Source of the DNA: Typha latifolia
Lineage: Eukaryota; Streptophyta; Magnoliopsida; Poales; Typhaceae
Length of the DNA: 64,000 bases
Direction: 5' to 3'
Assembly: GCA_019914945.1 (NCBI GenBank)
Contig: CM034100.1
Span: forward strand, 571,209 to 635,208
Both the position numbers and the translations under genes were made by a program. The notes below the pieces were generated by a model that saw nothing but the letters and a program-made list of their open reading frames with translations, ran no database searches and was not told where the DNA came from. Numbering within the stretch: position 1 is the first letter of the stretch; every line of letters starts with the position of its first letter. Positions 13,031 to 25,863 of this stretch are shown here, in pieces.

Positions 13031-15185
13031 ATCTTTTGAATTGTATCAGATTTGGTTCTTTCATGTGTAGAAACTGTTGAGGAGGAGCTGGTGGCACTTG
13101 AAACCTTCTTGTGTTTGAACACCATGCAAGGGAGAACATCTGGTCAGGATTTGGCTCCGTTTAACAGTAAGGTACTTATAATTTCTTTGTTTTCAGTAGA
13201 TTTCGTAAGATTCGAGTTCTTTATGTTAAAGATCCGGTAATGCCCAAAAGATTGTGATATTAGTCCAGAACAGTCACATATGTTATTCCTGTTTACCTGT
13301 ATATAATAGAGATTATGTATTTGTTTCATGAGATCTTTGCTTTTTTTAACTGTCTGCAGGCTCTTTAAGATCTAAATTTTTGTTTGGATAAGATCTCTGC
13401 AGTTCACCTCTCTAAACTCCTTTATATTTAAGTAGATGAATATGAATGTAATGTCTACTTCTAGGTTTTAACTGATGTACTCTGCGACAATTCTTTTACA
13501 GGTCCTTGAGCAGACCTTGTATATTAGCACTTCAGGCGGATAAGCTTAGCTGCCACACAGCATGCCATGTACAGGAGACCTGCTGAGTTACTTTATTCAT
13601 TTATTGATTTAGTTATTTTCTTCTGCCAGTCACCATCAGAAGAAGAATGTCTTTCTGATTCATGTTCAGGTGCCACCTGTTCCCTCCACTAGTCTCACGG
13701 TCTAATTATGTGGATGTCCAGAATTTGCAATCTTTTTCACTTGGAAGCAGCCCATAATTTGTATGGTTACAGGTAAACCTGACCGGCATATGAAGATGGT
13801 GCTCGTCAATATGAGAACCAGCTACTTCTGCCATAAAATTTTGTAATCCTACCTGTAATACCGAGGTTCATGCAATTTTTTTAGGCATCCTCGGAAAATA
13901 AAGTTTCTCCTGGTGTACTTTCATCGAATATCTCTTCCACACCTGAGATATTCGTCTTGTATAATATCGTAATCAGGAAGTGAAGGTCAGAACATTTTCG
14001 GACAACAATGTCACGTATGGCGGGCTAGTAGTTGTCTGTTTTGATCTTTGTACCGGACTATAACTATGCAAATGTGTGAATCTTAGGTCACACAGTTTTG
14101 CTTGCATTTATTTTATTTTATTTTATTTTGGAGTTCTTTATTGTAGGATTTTCGTAGAGATGTAAAAACATGTACCAAATTTTTGCTGCAGTGAAATCAA
14201 AGTTTTGTTCTGTATGACTCTTTTTGCTATTTATTAATTTTTGTTTCTTTCAAACAGATGAAGGTAAAGCTTAGGTATGTCGTTTGATTTTGAATGTCAA
14301 ATATATTGCTCAAGGTACGAAGCCTGTTAAAATAGTTGTGTGTCTTAGTACATTGACAAAACGTTTTCCTAGAAGGCCTATCCTGTTGAAATAGGTTCAT
14401 GTTAACAAGCATTGGAGATTGTACAGATGTAGCCAGATTTTAGTCAGCTTACTATCCATTTGATATGTTGTGTGTGGCTTAGCTAGATCAATACCCCACA
14501 AGGTTTTATTGCCATGCTTTGATGCATCTTCATGTATCTGAACAAATTGCATTGTTGATTAATTAAAGATGTTACTATCATCAAAACAAATAGAAACTTA
14601 GTCTAAGCATTTGCTTGTGAATTAAATCGAAGGTATTCCATATTTATTAACCTTGATAAATGCCTACTTGGCTATGAAGTAGGTCCGGCCTTCTCCTCCT
14701 CATCCAGACGTAGACGTCTGGGCATCAATCGACCGATAGGTACGTGTCACCCACAAGATGTTCCTCTCACGATCCACCGAGCTTTGAACTTTCCCGTTTA
14801 GTCTCATTTTATCCATTCAAATTTCCTTATTCCCAAGTTTCCAAGCTCTAGTCCGCAAGTAATTTCGTGCTTATTCTCGGTCGTTTCTTTGTCGCGTTTC
14901 GTTATCATCCTTAACCCCCCCCCCCATTTATTCGGTATAAGAGTTGACGCGTATCGAGAACGTCCGCTCCGACGAGGCAAGGAATCCTAAGAGCTTTACT
15001 TTTAATTAGTCGGGTCGATGAGGAGTTCGAGCGGCCTCTAGAAATCCCGGAGCGTACTACCTCCTCCGTCTCAAATCTAGGGTTTCGGATTTTACTTGGC
15101 TAATTTTACGAGCGAGCGGTCCCTTTGATTTCTCCTCGGAGCACGATCGCGGTGGACTGGGTTAGGGTTTCGCTGTCCTTCTCAA
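13031..15185. other. 3' UTR of first gene, intergenic DNA and promoter of next gene
   Basis: The first several hundred bases after the stop at 13030 are likely 3' UTR; an AATAAA word is near 13904. No reading frame here resembles a protein I know. A homopolymer of nine C lies near 14916-14925. From about 14,700 the base composition turns GC-richer and the word CTAGGGTTT appears near 15078, which is common in plant leaders, so the next transcript probably begins around 14,950-15,150. Confidence 0.55.
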
Positions 15186-15209
15186 ATGCTCTTTCCTTGG
15201 GGAAAATGA
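15186..15209 (+). promoter_or_regulatory. Seven-codon uORF whose stop overlaps the main start (AUGA)
   Basis: An upstream ATG at 15186 opens a frame of seven codons (MLFPWGK) that ends in TGA at 15207-15209. The main start ATG is 15206-15208, so start and stop share the four bases ATGA. If the transcript begins upstream of 15186, every scanning ribosome meets this ATG first. The overlap is seen; a translational effect is inference. Confidence 0.6.
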
Positions 15210-18200
15210 ATCGGAGATTGGATTATCTCACCGCCCTCACGCAAGAGATCGAGAAAAAACTGCAAAAGGTTAGATTCTATATTTAATTTAATTAATTATT
15301 GGAGGAAATTTTCTTCACTATCTTGACGTTGGAGAGTTTAGTTGATTCTTGTTTTGCATGTGATCCTATTTAATTCAAGATGTGTTAATGATCTTTCTTT
15401 ATGTTTGCAGGCATTGATCTCTCGATCTCAGCCACTCGAACTTTTACAGCAATTGTTTGCTGATATAGCTCTGGAAGTTGACGATCGAGCCCGAGGTAGA
15501 GTTGGTTCAATTTTTTATAATTTTAGGTTTTAGAAGATGGTATTTGTGGAGTATGCTATGCATTTAGGCTAGGTTCTGGATGTTTGTGAGCTTTGGATGC
15601 GATTAGATTCAGTTTACCGTTCTCGTCCTTGATTGATGTTTAATTAGAAGGAAGAATTTGGTTTAAAGTGTAGAAGGATTATATTGCATTCTCTGACTTT
15701 AGGATAAGTGCTTGTTCCTTATTTCATGAATATAAATGATACCAACACCTGACTATGTCCCATCTTTCTCCCATTCTTTGAATCGCTTTTGATTTTCTCT
15801 TCAATGAGCGTGATTAATTTAGGAGATTTTAAGCTGCTTCTTCCAATTAGCAGGCTGTGTAATCAGGTCATGTCTATCTCTTAAACTTTAACATGTATGT
15901 ACGCTCTAACTGCATTATTAGATTATTAAGTGGCTTTATTTCTTGATGTTCTTCTTCCACGAATGAAACTGAGCTTGCTTCGTATTGTTAATCTATTTAT
16001 TGGATATGCATTTGTTAATTCCTAATGTTTCTTTTTAAGGATAAACAATTGTACAGATTAGGCAGATTTGAGCCAATTCATGTTTATGACTTTTTATTGC
16101 ATATGAACTGATCTTGGTGCAATGGTGCTTCTTATTTTACTAAATTTTTGTCCCAAATGAATACAGACATAATTCTCAATAGGGATGATGATGATCTTGC
16201 TGTGGTAGCTGACAGAGAGGAAAATTGCCTATGCTTTTATGAGGTTCTCGCTGACCATTATGTTAGGGCTCCTGAGAATGGGAAGCGCATTTTAGATTTG
16301 ATAGTCCAAGTCTGGAGCCTGTCATTCGCGTCACATATATTTGCCCTTCTTTTCCATAAATGGGTATGTTCACAGTTGTTACATAAGTACATTACTGGTT
16401 GTTCAATGATCTCTACCGATTAGATACTTCCACTTGAAGATGGTTTTAAGAGTTTGTATATATGATATAGTACCCTACTGCCATAATACTCTTTAACTGT
16501 GGATAGCAACAATTAAATTTGATGTCAGTAAAGAAGAATAAATAGATGGAGGTACTTTTCTATAATTTTTCTACCAGTTTATCTTACCAGATGTAATAAT
16601 GTTTTGTGGCTCATTTTACTGTTTGTCTTAGTGCCTTGTGAGGGCGAAGAAAATATAGATGAGTGATGCCACCTTCCTGCTTGCAGTTGTTTGAATTTCC
16701 TCTTGACAATAGCGATGCCTTGCTACGTTATGGGTCTGCACTTGTTCAAGGTGCTACTAATGTTTTCTGGTATGGATTAACAGTTTAATCTAATGCCTCT
16801 GTGATTATTAATTTTGTTCTTGTGTTACTTACACTGAGTACAATAGGTAGTGCCCAGGTCAATATTCTGTTTTCTTAGAATGTGATCACCTTATTATGCT
16901 CTCCAGTGCATTACTGATCTATTCCATTTGCCGGACAAGTATTTGTTGGTGTATAATTTACTCGTTATTTTTTGATATCTTCATGTAACAATGTCCTCCC
17001 AGTTGTTCCTTCGTGAACTTCTCTAGTGCTTATCAGTGAGTTTGTATTTACAGGATTGACATACAGACAAACACAAGGCGATTCTTATCCTTGTTTCATG
17101 TGAGATATTATTTTCTATCTAGTTAATTCACTTATTGACCTCTCATTTGTCTCTTTTTATTCATTTCATCATGTTGTTATCTAAACTCCAGTGGAACTTT
17201 CTTTAAAACAGTATCTCCTTGTGGAGGTCGTGTTACTCCCTGACCGTCTTAGGAAAATTTCGTTACAGGTTATGCTTGTCCTTTTCACTTTTAAGTTAAA
17301 TTTCAGATTTTATGCTCAATAACCAAGTGAGGTGATGCTGTCAAAACTTTCCACATTATGTCATTGATTAAAAGTTAAACCTATGATTTTTCAGGCTCAG
17401 CGAGATCTTTATCTTCTGATTTCCAGGTTTATTCTATTTTACGATCAAGGTCTGTTTTCTTTGGTAGTTTGTTTATTCTCTTATCTAGTGTTTATTATGA
17501 TGTTTAGCATGTTATATGACATGTAGATGACTTGCTGGAAAGTTTTTTTGAGCAATTTCCTGCCTTCCCGAATGCTTTCCTGGTTGGTGGTCCAGCAGAC
17601 TTTTTTGTTATTGAACTGACAGATCAGGTTGCGCACTCAATAAAACAATAATAATCTTTGTTTGTCGCCATTGCTTCAGTGACTTGACAATTCTTTAGTT
17701 CCTTATATATCTTTTGTGTCTCCAGCTTCAGAAGTTAAAAGTTGAGCCAGTACTTCTGCATTACCTCGCTCGCTTGAGCATCCTTCAAGGTTGTTGTTTA
17801 GATCAAAAATCCCATTCGTAGATATTAAAAGAATCCAAGCACCAGATTGTATCAACATGTTTTTGTAACCATTTATAATAGGATTGGAATTGAGGATGAC
17901 TACAAGCATACGATTGAAGGCATGCCTCTACAGTTTCACGTCGCCTGGAGGTCCAACATATCCAACAAGAGCTGTGCGGCATGCTGCCTGGAACACGTTG
18001 GATTTGCTTTTCCCTGTGAGTACATTTATCTGTAACACTTTGAAGAGGCTTCACATCAAGTAGTCAGATGTCTTGACTCTTGAATATGCTTTGAAGAATT
18101 ATTTGCTCATACAAGTGATATTGGTTTTAGACTTTCATTTAGGTCCATAATTTTTTCGTACTGAAACAGGTCGGGCGTTATCCGCGGCATGTCATAAGCC

Positions 18201-18340
18201 TCTTCTTTCGGCTCCTTTATCCTTGGTATTGGCCCTCTTCTTGTTGGAACTTCATAAGGACTTGCGTTTGGACTCTTCTTTATTTCATACTGAATCTTAT
18301 AGCTTCTGGTTGGGAAAATATGAGGTCTAAGACTGCATAA
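15206..18340 (+). CDS. Conserved helical protein with hydrophobic C-terminus, unknown function, 11 exons
   Basis: Exons: 15206-15268, 15411-15495, 16167-16363, 16687-16769, 17054-17099, 17212-17268, 17395-17449, 17527-17627, 17726-17789, 17882-18015, 18170-18340. They join to 1056 nt, 351 residues, with phase kept at every junction. Recognisable stretches are QPLELLQQLFADIALEVDDR near residue 30, an acidic ILNRDDDD, FEQFPAFPNAFLVGGPADFF near 210, and SFTSPGGPTYPTRAVRHAAW near 270. The last 50 residues hold a Trp/Leu/Ile-rich hydrophobic segment (CVWTLLYFILNLI) just before the C-terminus, which could be a tail anchor. The strong internal sequence character and the clean exon structure say this is a real, conserved gene. 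I do not recognise the family and give no function. The acceptor of exon 10 must be at 17882: a later AG at 17919 breaks the frame. Confidence 0.85.
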
Positions 18341-19905
18341 GCGAGATGCAAAGCTACACAAGAGTGCCGTGTCGGATTTTGTTTGTCAATCAAATTGCAT
18401 TTATCAGTTGTTTTGTGGGCTAAATAAATCCGTTCAGTTTGCAGTCATTGGCTTTACTTCACGTCCGAACATTAAATACGTCAATTGTTATTTTACCTTG
18501 TTTTAATCAACTATTATTTCAATTACTCTTTCTCTTCTCTCATCATCTATTCGTTATAAAATTTTTTTTAATTATAATTATAATTTTATATCATATATAT
18601 TATATATACAATAACTTTACTGATATAAACTCTTAGTCTAGTTTTCTATATTAGTATTGGTCTACGAGGCCTGATGGGAGAAGCTCAAGAACCAGAACTA
18701 ATAAACAGATGTATGAATTGTCGAGCACGCAAATCAAAGTTTCATTCGAGATTTACTCACGGAGAATGCTAAAGGGATCTATAAAGAGCATACGAATAAC
18801 AAAGAAGCAACGAGTTATAAATAAAGTACGGCCTTATCGGAAACAGTAGTTGAAAGAACAGTAGACCACACACAATCTTCAATTTTACACAAGGGGATCA
18901 GTTTAACTCTAATTCTTCTGCATAAGTGACCACTGAAATGTTGGCAAACAGACTTACTAAAAGATTTTATTTGACATAATAAACACCTGAAAAGAAACCA
19001 GCACGCTTACCAGTAAGTACGTACGTTCATTGCAGGCTTCCATATAAGATCAGCCTTTAATCTGATTAATTTTGACGACCAGCTAGTGCAATATGACTAT
19101 ATGTTCCGTGGAAGGGCACACACGTGGATCGGATGCAAGTGTTCCGGAGAGCAGAAAATATCATGTATCACAGTCACAGTCCAACCTGCGGTAACTAGGC
19201 AGCATGGCCGCTCTAGCACATGCACGGTCTCCTCCAGCTCCATATTTATCGCACTGATCATCCATTTGTACTATGCATGAGCTAGTGAAATAGTAAAGCA
19301 TGCAGCAAAGGCGTACTGATTCCGGAGGCAACTTAAATAAGAACAAGAGCTATAAGTACACTTCATGTTTGGACTGAGAAACCTGCAATCGACGGGATGG
19401 CTTGATTTTACAACGTCTATACCTTAGGAGGAGAAAAGGTATCATAGGAGCAAGGCCAACCACTCGACCTAGTAAAATAAATATGAGAAGGTGTGTCAGT
19501 TGCAAAATGAAAAGAGCAGAGAATATAAAAAGAAAAAGGTAGACATACAACATACCTTCACTCAGTCAGGACTGCAACTGAAAGGATGAATTTTTTTGAT
19601 ATATATGCACATGCCGCATCTTTCCTTCATTTAGCTAGCAAAATTTTCTGACTGATAATACTAATATGGTCCTCACTATTATAATGGAAGAGAAGTAGCC
19701 AAGTGAAATGATCCATAAGGGCAGTTACAAATTTACCAATCAAACCAAGTATTAAATTGACAACAAAAGGTGCCATAACAGTTATCAAAGCTCCACAATA
19801 GGTACTCTTAGAATCTTGTATGCCCCTCCCATAAGATAGCATGAGGGCACAGATAGATCAGTGACCAGAGTCAAACAGGCAATTTGAATGCAGTAAAGAT
19901 GTAAT
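18341..19905. other. Intergenic region between convergent genes
   Basis: This holds the 3' UTR of the unknown (+) gene and, on the other strand, that of the ALY gene. A TA-rich stretch lies around 18,560-18,610. I see no coding frame with family likeness. Confidence 0.55.
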
Positions 19906-22900
19906 TCAATTGGTTTGCATTGCTTCTGTGTGGTAGTTTTCCAAGTCAGCATCAAGTTCTGCAGCCGATATTGGCTTGTTACGGCCTTTTCCTTCACCTT
20001 GGCCTCTCCTCTTTCCGGGGCCACTGCGACGCGGCAATCCTTTTGCTTTCCTTCTAGGACCGCTGTTGATAAAAATGTTAGGGTGGGCTACTGAGGACAA
20101 AAGCTCTTCAAATACAATGTTATAATTCAATCCATTTGGTCAATACAAAAGAGGGAATAATTAGCTGTTCATATAACACAAAACAAGTTTGCCTTCTTTA
20201 TTTACAATCAAGCAAGTAAATTGGAGTTTACCAAATAAATGCATGTTAGTTTCTTTCAGGAACATAATGATTTTTGTACCAAATTCACAAATTTTGCTAG
20301 GTCATTAAATTAGAGATCACGGCATCTAGAAAATTGCATTCAACTTAATGATAAATAATTTGAGTGATCAATTAGTAGATTTTAGAGTAATCAAATAGCA
20401 AATGCAACAGAAAGAAGATGCTTATCACATGTTGCAGACCATTAATCACCTCAAATCTCAATCTAAAGATTCTAAACTAAGAATAAGAGGGGGAGATGGC
20501 AGTAGCGGTGAAGAGAAGTGGAGAAGGGAGGAAGCAGGATATAGAAAACAGCACGGCTAGACCTAGCCGAATAAAAGATTCTGGGAGCCTGTATAGGGAA
20601 AAAAAGGAGAGGATGCTTTAGTAAGTTTTTCATGCAAAAAAATCTTCCAAGTAGTATTGTCGCATGGCATCACATGGAAGTTTATGAACACTTTTTCATG
20701 CAAGTTGTAATTAGGGTTCAGTTAGAAGTTCAGTGTCAAATCAATTCTCCCAAGTAATATTGTTGCATAGTTTTAGATAGAAATTTATGGACTCTATTTT
20801 GTGCAACATTAATTAGGATTAAATTAAAAGTTGTCAGAGTTAAAGGCCACCAAAGAAAGTGCCACTTCCTTAAGCGATAGTTGTTCTAAGCAGCAAATTT
20901 GTATCCAGTACAACTAGTACAATCAGAATCCCTTCCCAACTCAGTCTAACCCAAATATGGACCTATGCTTGATTTACAAATGAATAGAATAAGTCAGAAC
21001 TATAAGGTCAGCTGCTATTCGTTACTTCCAAGAAAATGAAATACTTGCAGAACTGTAAGTGAGAGCTAGGCATCTTTCGGGGAACACAGTAACAGAGGGG
21101 AAAAAAACAAGATAAAATAGATTGCATTACGGCCAGTTAATATTGATGAGGAGCCATGCTGGATGAAGTCTAGTACTTATTTGTCTTGACATAGTAAAAC
21201 AAGTAATCATTCAACATGCATTCATGTAAGGGGGGGAAAAATATAAACCTCTTTGAAAGAATATTAGGATTTCTATAGCTCCCACTCGCATCCGGACGAA
21301 CAGAAGAAGGTGCAGGAACATTTGTTCCTACGATCTCAATCTTCATTGGCTTGCCATCAAGTTGCACATTGTTGAACCTCTTCACTGCTGCTAAACCATC
21401 AGTTCGTCTTGAAAAGACAACTTCAGCAGTTCCCTTGATGAATAAAATTCTCCAAATAAGAGAGAGAGCTAGAGTGTAATAGCAAAAGTCAAGACCAAGA
21501 AAATGAAAGTACTTTAGATCTTCCGCTCCTATCATAATGAATAGAACATCGCTTCAAATCACCAAGCTCTGAAAATAATTCCTGCACAGAATTAGATGTA
21601 ATATTAGAAAACAAACGACTTAATATATGGCAGACTATTTAAAGCCTGATGGGAAACAAAACAAGTGGATAACACTGAAAATGCAATTAATAATAGAGAT
21701 GAAACATTTGAGATGAAACATGTGGGTCAAACTTAAGATGAAACATTCGAGAGGAAAAACTCAAGCAAGTGATCCATGAAGTAAAAGAGAGCAAGATTTT
21801 ACAACTTACATGATAGGGGAACAGTCAAATAGAGCTTAGAAAGTTGACACAATCTCCACTTGGAACATGTAATTTGTTGTGCAGAACAGCTTTCACATGA
21901 AAATACTCTGTCTTATACTGAACCATATTTTATAATATTTTTCTATAAACTTGGCCATAAATTGTATATTCTGATAGTGGTTACTCTCTTGGTGAAGACA
22001 GACCTCTAAAGAAAATATTATACCCACATACATCTCAAACAGTAAGAGGAGACCAAATAACATCTTGCAAGTTTCTTAGGAAGCTTTGAAGTCATTCTGA
22101 TTCTCTACTAAGAAAAAGACTATGTCCATGAAAGACCTTAACACAATGTGATTCGTTGTGTACCCCTTATATCTGAAGATATTTACTTCTCCTTATAAAA
22201 TATAGAAGAAAAAAATGCATCAATATCCCAAAATTATGTTAGTCAAAACTTCACAAATATAAACCAGCACAACAATCAAATATTTCTAACCCTAAAATAA
22301 TTAGAGATCCTAAACTATACACTATCAATCCAAGTTTCTCAACATAAATTACAAACTCTCAAATATTTGTCAACGGTACCAGTATGTTTTGTCATGCAGA
22401 TCCAGTCATCAATTCCAAAGGAAAAGATCCTTCATGTACAGGAACGAGATGTACTAGAAAACAAAGAATCGGCAAAGAGATACAAAGATTTTAACCTTGA
22501 TGTCGTCGTTGGAAACCCCATAATCCAAGTTAGAGATGTAAAGCTTGGTGCCCGTCTCAATTGCCGAAGCCCTAGATGCCGGAGCAGAATTCCGCGCCCG
22601 CTGATCCAAATACATGTCATGCTGCCACGCCGAATCCGGAGCCTGGATCGGATATCAAATGAGAAAACCCTAGATCCGGGAAGGATCCATCAAGAGGAGA
22701 TCTCCCCCGACGAAATCCGTGCCACCACGTTCGAGATCGATATCGGAAGTAGATCTGGTGAAGAACCGTAACCCTAATCATACCTTCCCCGCGGAATAAG
22801 GACCGGCCCGCTTTGCTGATCGTTTGAAAGAACGGCGGGCGGGGCCTCCGGCTCCAGAAGGACGACCGCCCGCACGACGATCGCCGGCGCCGTTGCCGGA

Positions 22901-22963
22901 CGAGGAGGATTTCTTGTTGGTCTTGATGATGTCGTCGAGGGACATGTCCAAGGCGCTCGTCAT
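19906..22963 (-). CDS. ALY: THO complex subunit 4 / ALY-REF mRNA export adaptor
   Basis: Exons in reading order: 22963-22784, 22642-22496, 21581-21513, 21433-21249, 20062-19906; 738 nt, 245 residues. ALY/REF proteins bind spliced mRNA in the nucleus, work with the DEAD-box helicase UAP56, and hand mRNA to the export receptor. Seen here: an N-terminal UAP56-binding motif (LDMSLDDIIK, residues 5-14), an Arg/Gly-rich region, one RRM with RNP2 LYISNL (94-99) and RNP1 KGTAEVVF (132-139), an Arg/Lys/Gly-rich linker, and a second UAP56-binding motif at the C-terminus (ISAAELDADLENYHTEAM, from 225). Length and order are those of plant ALY1-4. Exon 4 to 5 joins AG with C to give Ser. The paralogue number cannot be decided from the sequence alone. 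Confidence 0.95.
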
Positions 22964-23745
22964 ATTCTGGACGGATCGAGAGATCTAGAAGACGAGAAGG
23001 GGAAGGAGGACAGATTTGGATGCAGCTAGCAAGGGAAGCAAGGGTTTCGCACGAGGAGGAGAACGAACGAGAGAGTTCTGAGAGGGGAGAGGGGAGATGA
23101 GGGATAAACAAATGCGACTCGATAGGAGGAAGAGATGCGGGGTTAAACTAGGAAAAGTCGGTGGATCGACCAAACCCAACTTTTGGGCCTTCTATTGGGT
23201 CGAGTTGGGCAGGGCCCACGAGTGTTGCATCTTAGATGAATAAACTATGTTTTAGGATGCCTAAATCACTATCCAATGGTCATTAAAATTTGTTAAGCTC
23301 TCAAGGTAATAGCGAAGATTAGTGCGACAACAGTCGTTAAATTAATTTAGCATAATGTTTGGTTTGTTGTATTTAGAGATACAATTTTTTTAAAATAAAA
23401 AAAAAATCTAAAGAAAACATCTATAGTTCAACGGCTGAGATTGCACCGCAATTAATAGTTAGAATCACGATAAAGGCCATGCTCACTTTTACTTTTACGT
23501 AAAAATTTGACCAGAACCGTGCCTTACCTTTGACCTTTTCCTCATCTAAACACGAGAGCAGCTCAAAGAAACTAAGGAAGGTCGCGATGATACCACGTGC
23601 GAGATGCTCTTTACTAAATGCGAGCACGAGTCGCACGCATGGCGTACTTAATTTCTCCAGCGAATAGGATAGTATTTATCTTGCACCTATAGGCTATAGC
23701 TGACTTGCATGGAGGATAAACTCGGTGGCTTCTATCCAAATTGTT

Positions 23746-24428
23746 CTTGTCCGCAAGTTATGCTCTTTGTTTGAAGCTAGTGCATATTAAAATGGTCGTG
23801 AAAAAACTTACAGATTAGTTTAAGTCAATTTGTAGAATGGCAACGATATGTTAACAATGACGCTAGCTTACGATCAGGATGGCTGATTAAGTCAGAGTAG
23901 TTTAAGTCAACACGTAGAAGTGCTCGTCAAGAGTAGATGCACGCATGTAGTGAGAGATCCAAATTACTTTGAACAAGTAATAGACTTTTATATATGTAGC
24001 GTTTCATCCCTTCTCTTGCCTGGTACTGGAAGCCACAGGAACACACGAAGTCTTTGATCTTTTCTCACTACCTTACCTAGATAAGAATATTCTTCTCCAA
24101 GTTTGTACTCTTCACATGAATCACTATGTTTAATTCGCTAGTTGGAATTCTACACATAATGGAAATATTCAATACTACAACTGATCAAATATAGTGTTAC
24201 AAATTAAGATGAACTATACCGTCCAAGCTACTGGAAAAAGTACTGATCACATGCATAGAGGTGTGATGGAAGCTTGCCATGTAAAGGTGCATGCATTCTT
24301 TTTGTCAACACTGACAATGTCTTTCTCATGAATGAGGATGACAATATGCAGTACTTTAAAAAACAAGTTTTTTCATGACCCGTTAGATATATAGGCACTT
24401 CAAACAAAGAGCTAGCATAACTTGTGAC
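23746..24428. repeat. Imperfect terminal inverted repeat, about 65-bp arms
   Basis: The arm at 23746-23810 and the reverse complement of 24365-24428 share the core AAGTTATGCT...CTTTGTTTGAAG, a diverged middle, and the end TGAAAAAACTT; the second arm has a 4-base insertion next to the core. The arms enclose about 550 bp without coding potential. This is the form of a short non-autonomous DNA element (MITE-like), but I cannot see a clear target-site duplication. Confidence 0.6.
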
Positions 24429-24868
24429 GAGGATGGCTGATTAAGACAGAGTAGTTTAAATAAATACGCAGAAGTGCCATCAAGAGTATATGCATGCAAT
24501 GAGAGATCCAAATTATTTCGGACAAGTAATGGACTTTACGTACTGGAAGCCACAAGAACACGGGAAGTCTTTGGTCTTTGCTCACTAGCTACCTTAGATA
24601 AAAATAAAACTCCTCCAAGTAGTATTGCTTCACATGGATCATGACTACGTTCGATCAATTAAGCTGGTTGGAATATAGGAAGTTTTCAATATCACTATTG
24701 ATCATATACAGTGTTACTTGTTTCAGACTTTGATGAACGAGAACATCCCCTGGAAAAAGTAGTGATCACATGGGGAAGATTTGCGGTTGTGCAAGCTTGC
24801 CGTGTAAAGGTGCATCTTCTTTTTAACAATGGTCATGCCTTTCTTATGAATGACGATGACAAAATGGA
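23876..24868 (+). repeat. Direct duplication, two diverged copies of about 450 bp
   Basis: Copy A, about 23876-24350, and copy B, about 24430-24868, start with AGGATGGCTGATTAAG and share blocks through to a GATGACAA word at the end, with substitutions and small indels. The offset is 554 bases at the start and 518 at the end. Shared blocks include GAGAGATCCAAATTA and GTGTAAAGGTGCAT. Copy A lies between the inverted arms and copy B lies outside them. Confidence 0.75.
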
Positions 24869-25863
24869 ATAGTTATCACCTCTGGAAAACTCCACCCTGC
24901 TGTCAAAGGGCCATTTCCGGACGTTAACTCATCCATGTCACAATCAGAGAAATTATTGTGCCATGTCTTAAAAGATCATGCCATCTTGGGATTGTACGTT
25001 CGTCGTAAAGTTAAACGGACGGCTGAGGTTATAAGTTTCTAAAAAGAAAAAAGAAAAAAGATATAGCTACGTTCATTTGATGGCAGCTTGGGGTAATTAA
25101 GGTAGCAGTAAGAGGTGGCGAAGGATGGCTTTCTTCTGACGTTAGAAGTGGTGAGGTGTCTCGCTTTGGAGCTCCGCACGAACTCCGGAGTGGTTAAAAT
25201 CTCAATGGCCGTCATCCTATGATCGAACCTGTTTATAATTTCAAAGCAGAAGAGAACAAAAGAACCAAGGTCAAATCATCTCCCGATACCAAAGAAGCGA
25301 CGTGGTCCGACACGTTATAATTTGCGCCAAGCACAACAAGTAGGACGATCCGGTCCTTTGCAATCCAGCTGTAGGAAATTAAGTTCAACCTCTCAGTTTA
25401 AGTGTATCATGGTTACTGGTTGTCAGAAATTTCTATTGTACGAACGACAGCAGATCTTCTGCCACGGCAAGAGCCAAGAGGGAGATTATATCATTATAGA
25501 CAAGTAGCTTGTTAATTAGTAATATATTATTATCACAGCAGCACACTATCAAACCCATGTATTGAGGACCGCTAGCCAAGAAAGGAATACATAACCGACA
25601 ATTAAAGTCTGATGAAGACCAATTTACCCGGAAGCTGTCTATCATGATCTGACAAATACGTCAAATGTAGGGATTCATAGAATCGTTGTTGCATAGGATC
25701 ATTTCCTATAATATTTTATTTTCCTTTGCGAGATATCACTGGGAAACACGTGGCTCTCTCACTCTAAGGAAAGTCCACCCTCTCTTTCTCCTTCTACTAC
25801 AAAAACCCTAGCCGTGACCCAACATTTCCTCCACCTCCTGTACCCATAGAGTCGACCAAAAGG

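Larger units (their letters stand above)
22964..25863. other. Intergenic region with duplicated and inverted blocks
   Basis: 22964-23180 is the ALY promoter and leader, rich in GA/CT. From 23,200 to 25,860 there is no gene I can support. The middle part, 23,746-24,868, carries an inverted repeat and a direct duplication, listed separately. The last part (about 25,700-25,863) is pyrimidine-rich and leads into the antiporter start. Confidence 0.6.

Noticed and set aside
22367..22771. 134-codon plus-strand ORF opposite ALY exon 2
   Set aside because: Shadow of the ALY coding exon on the other strand.
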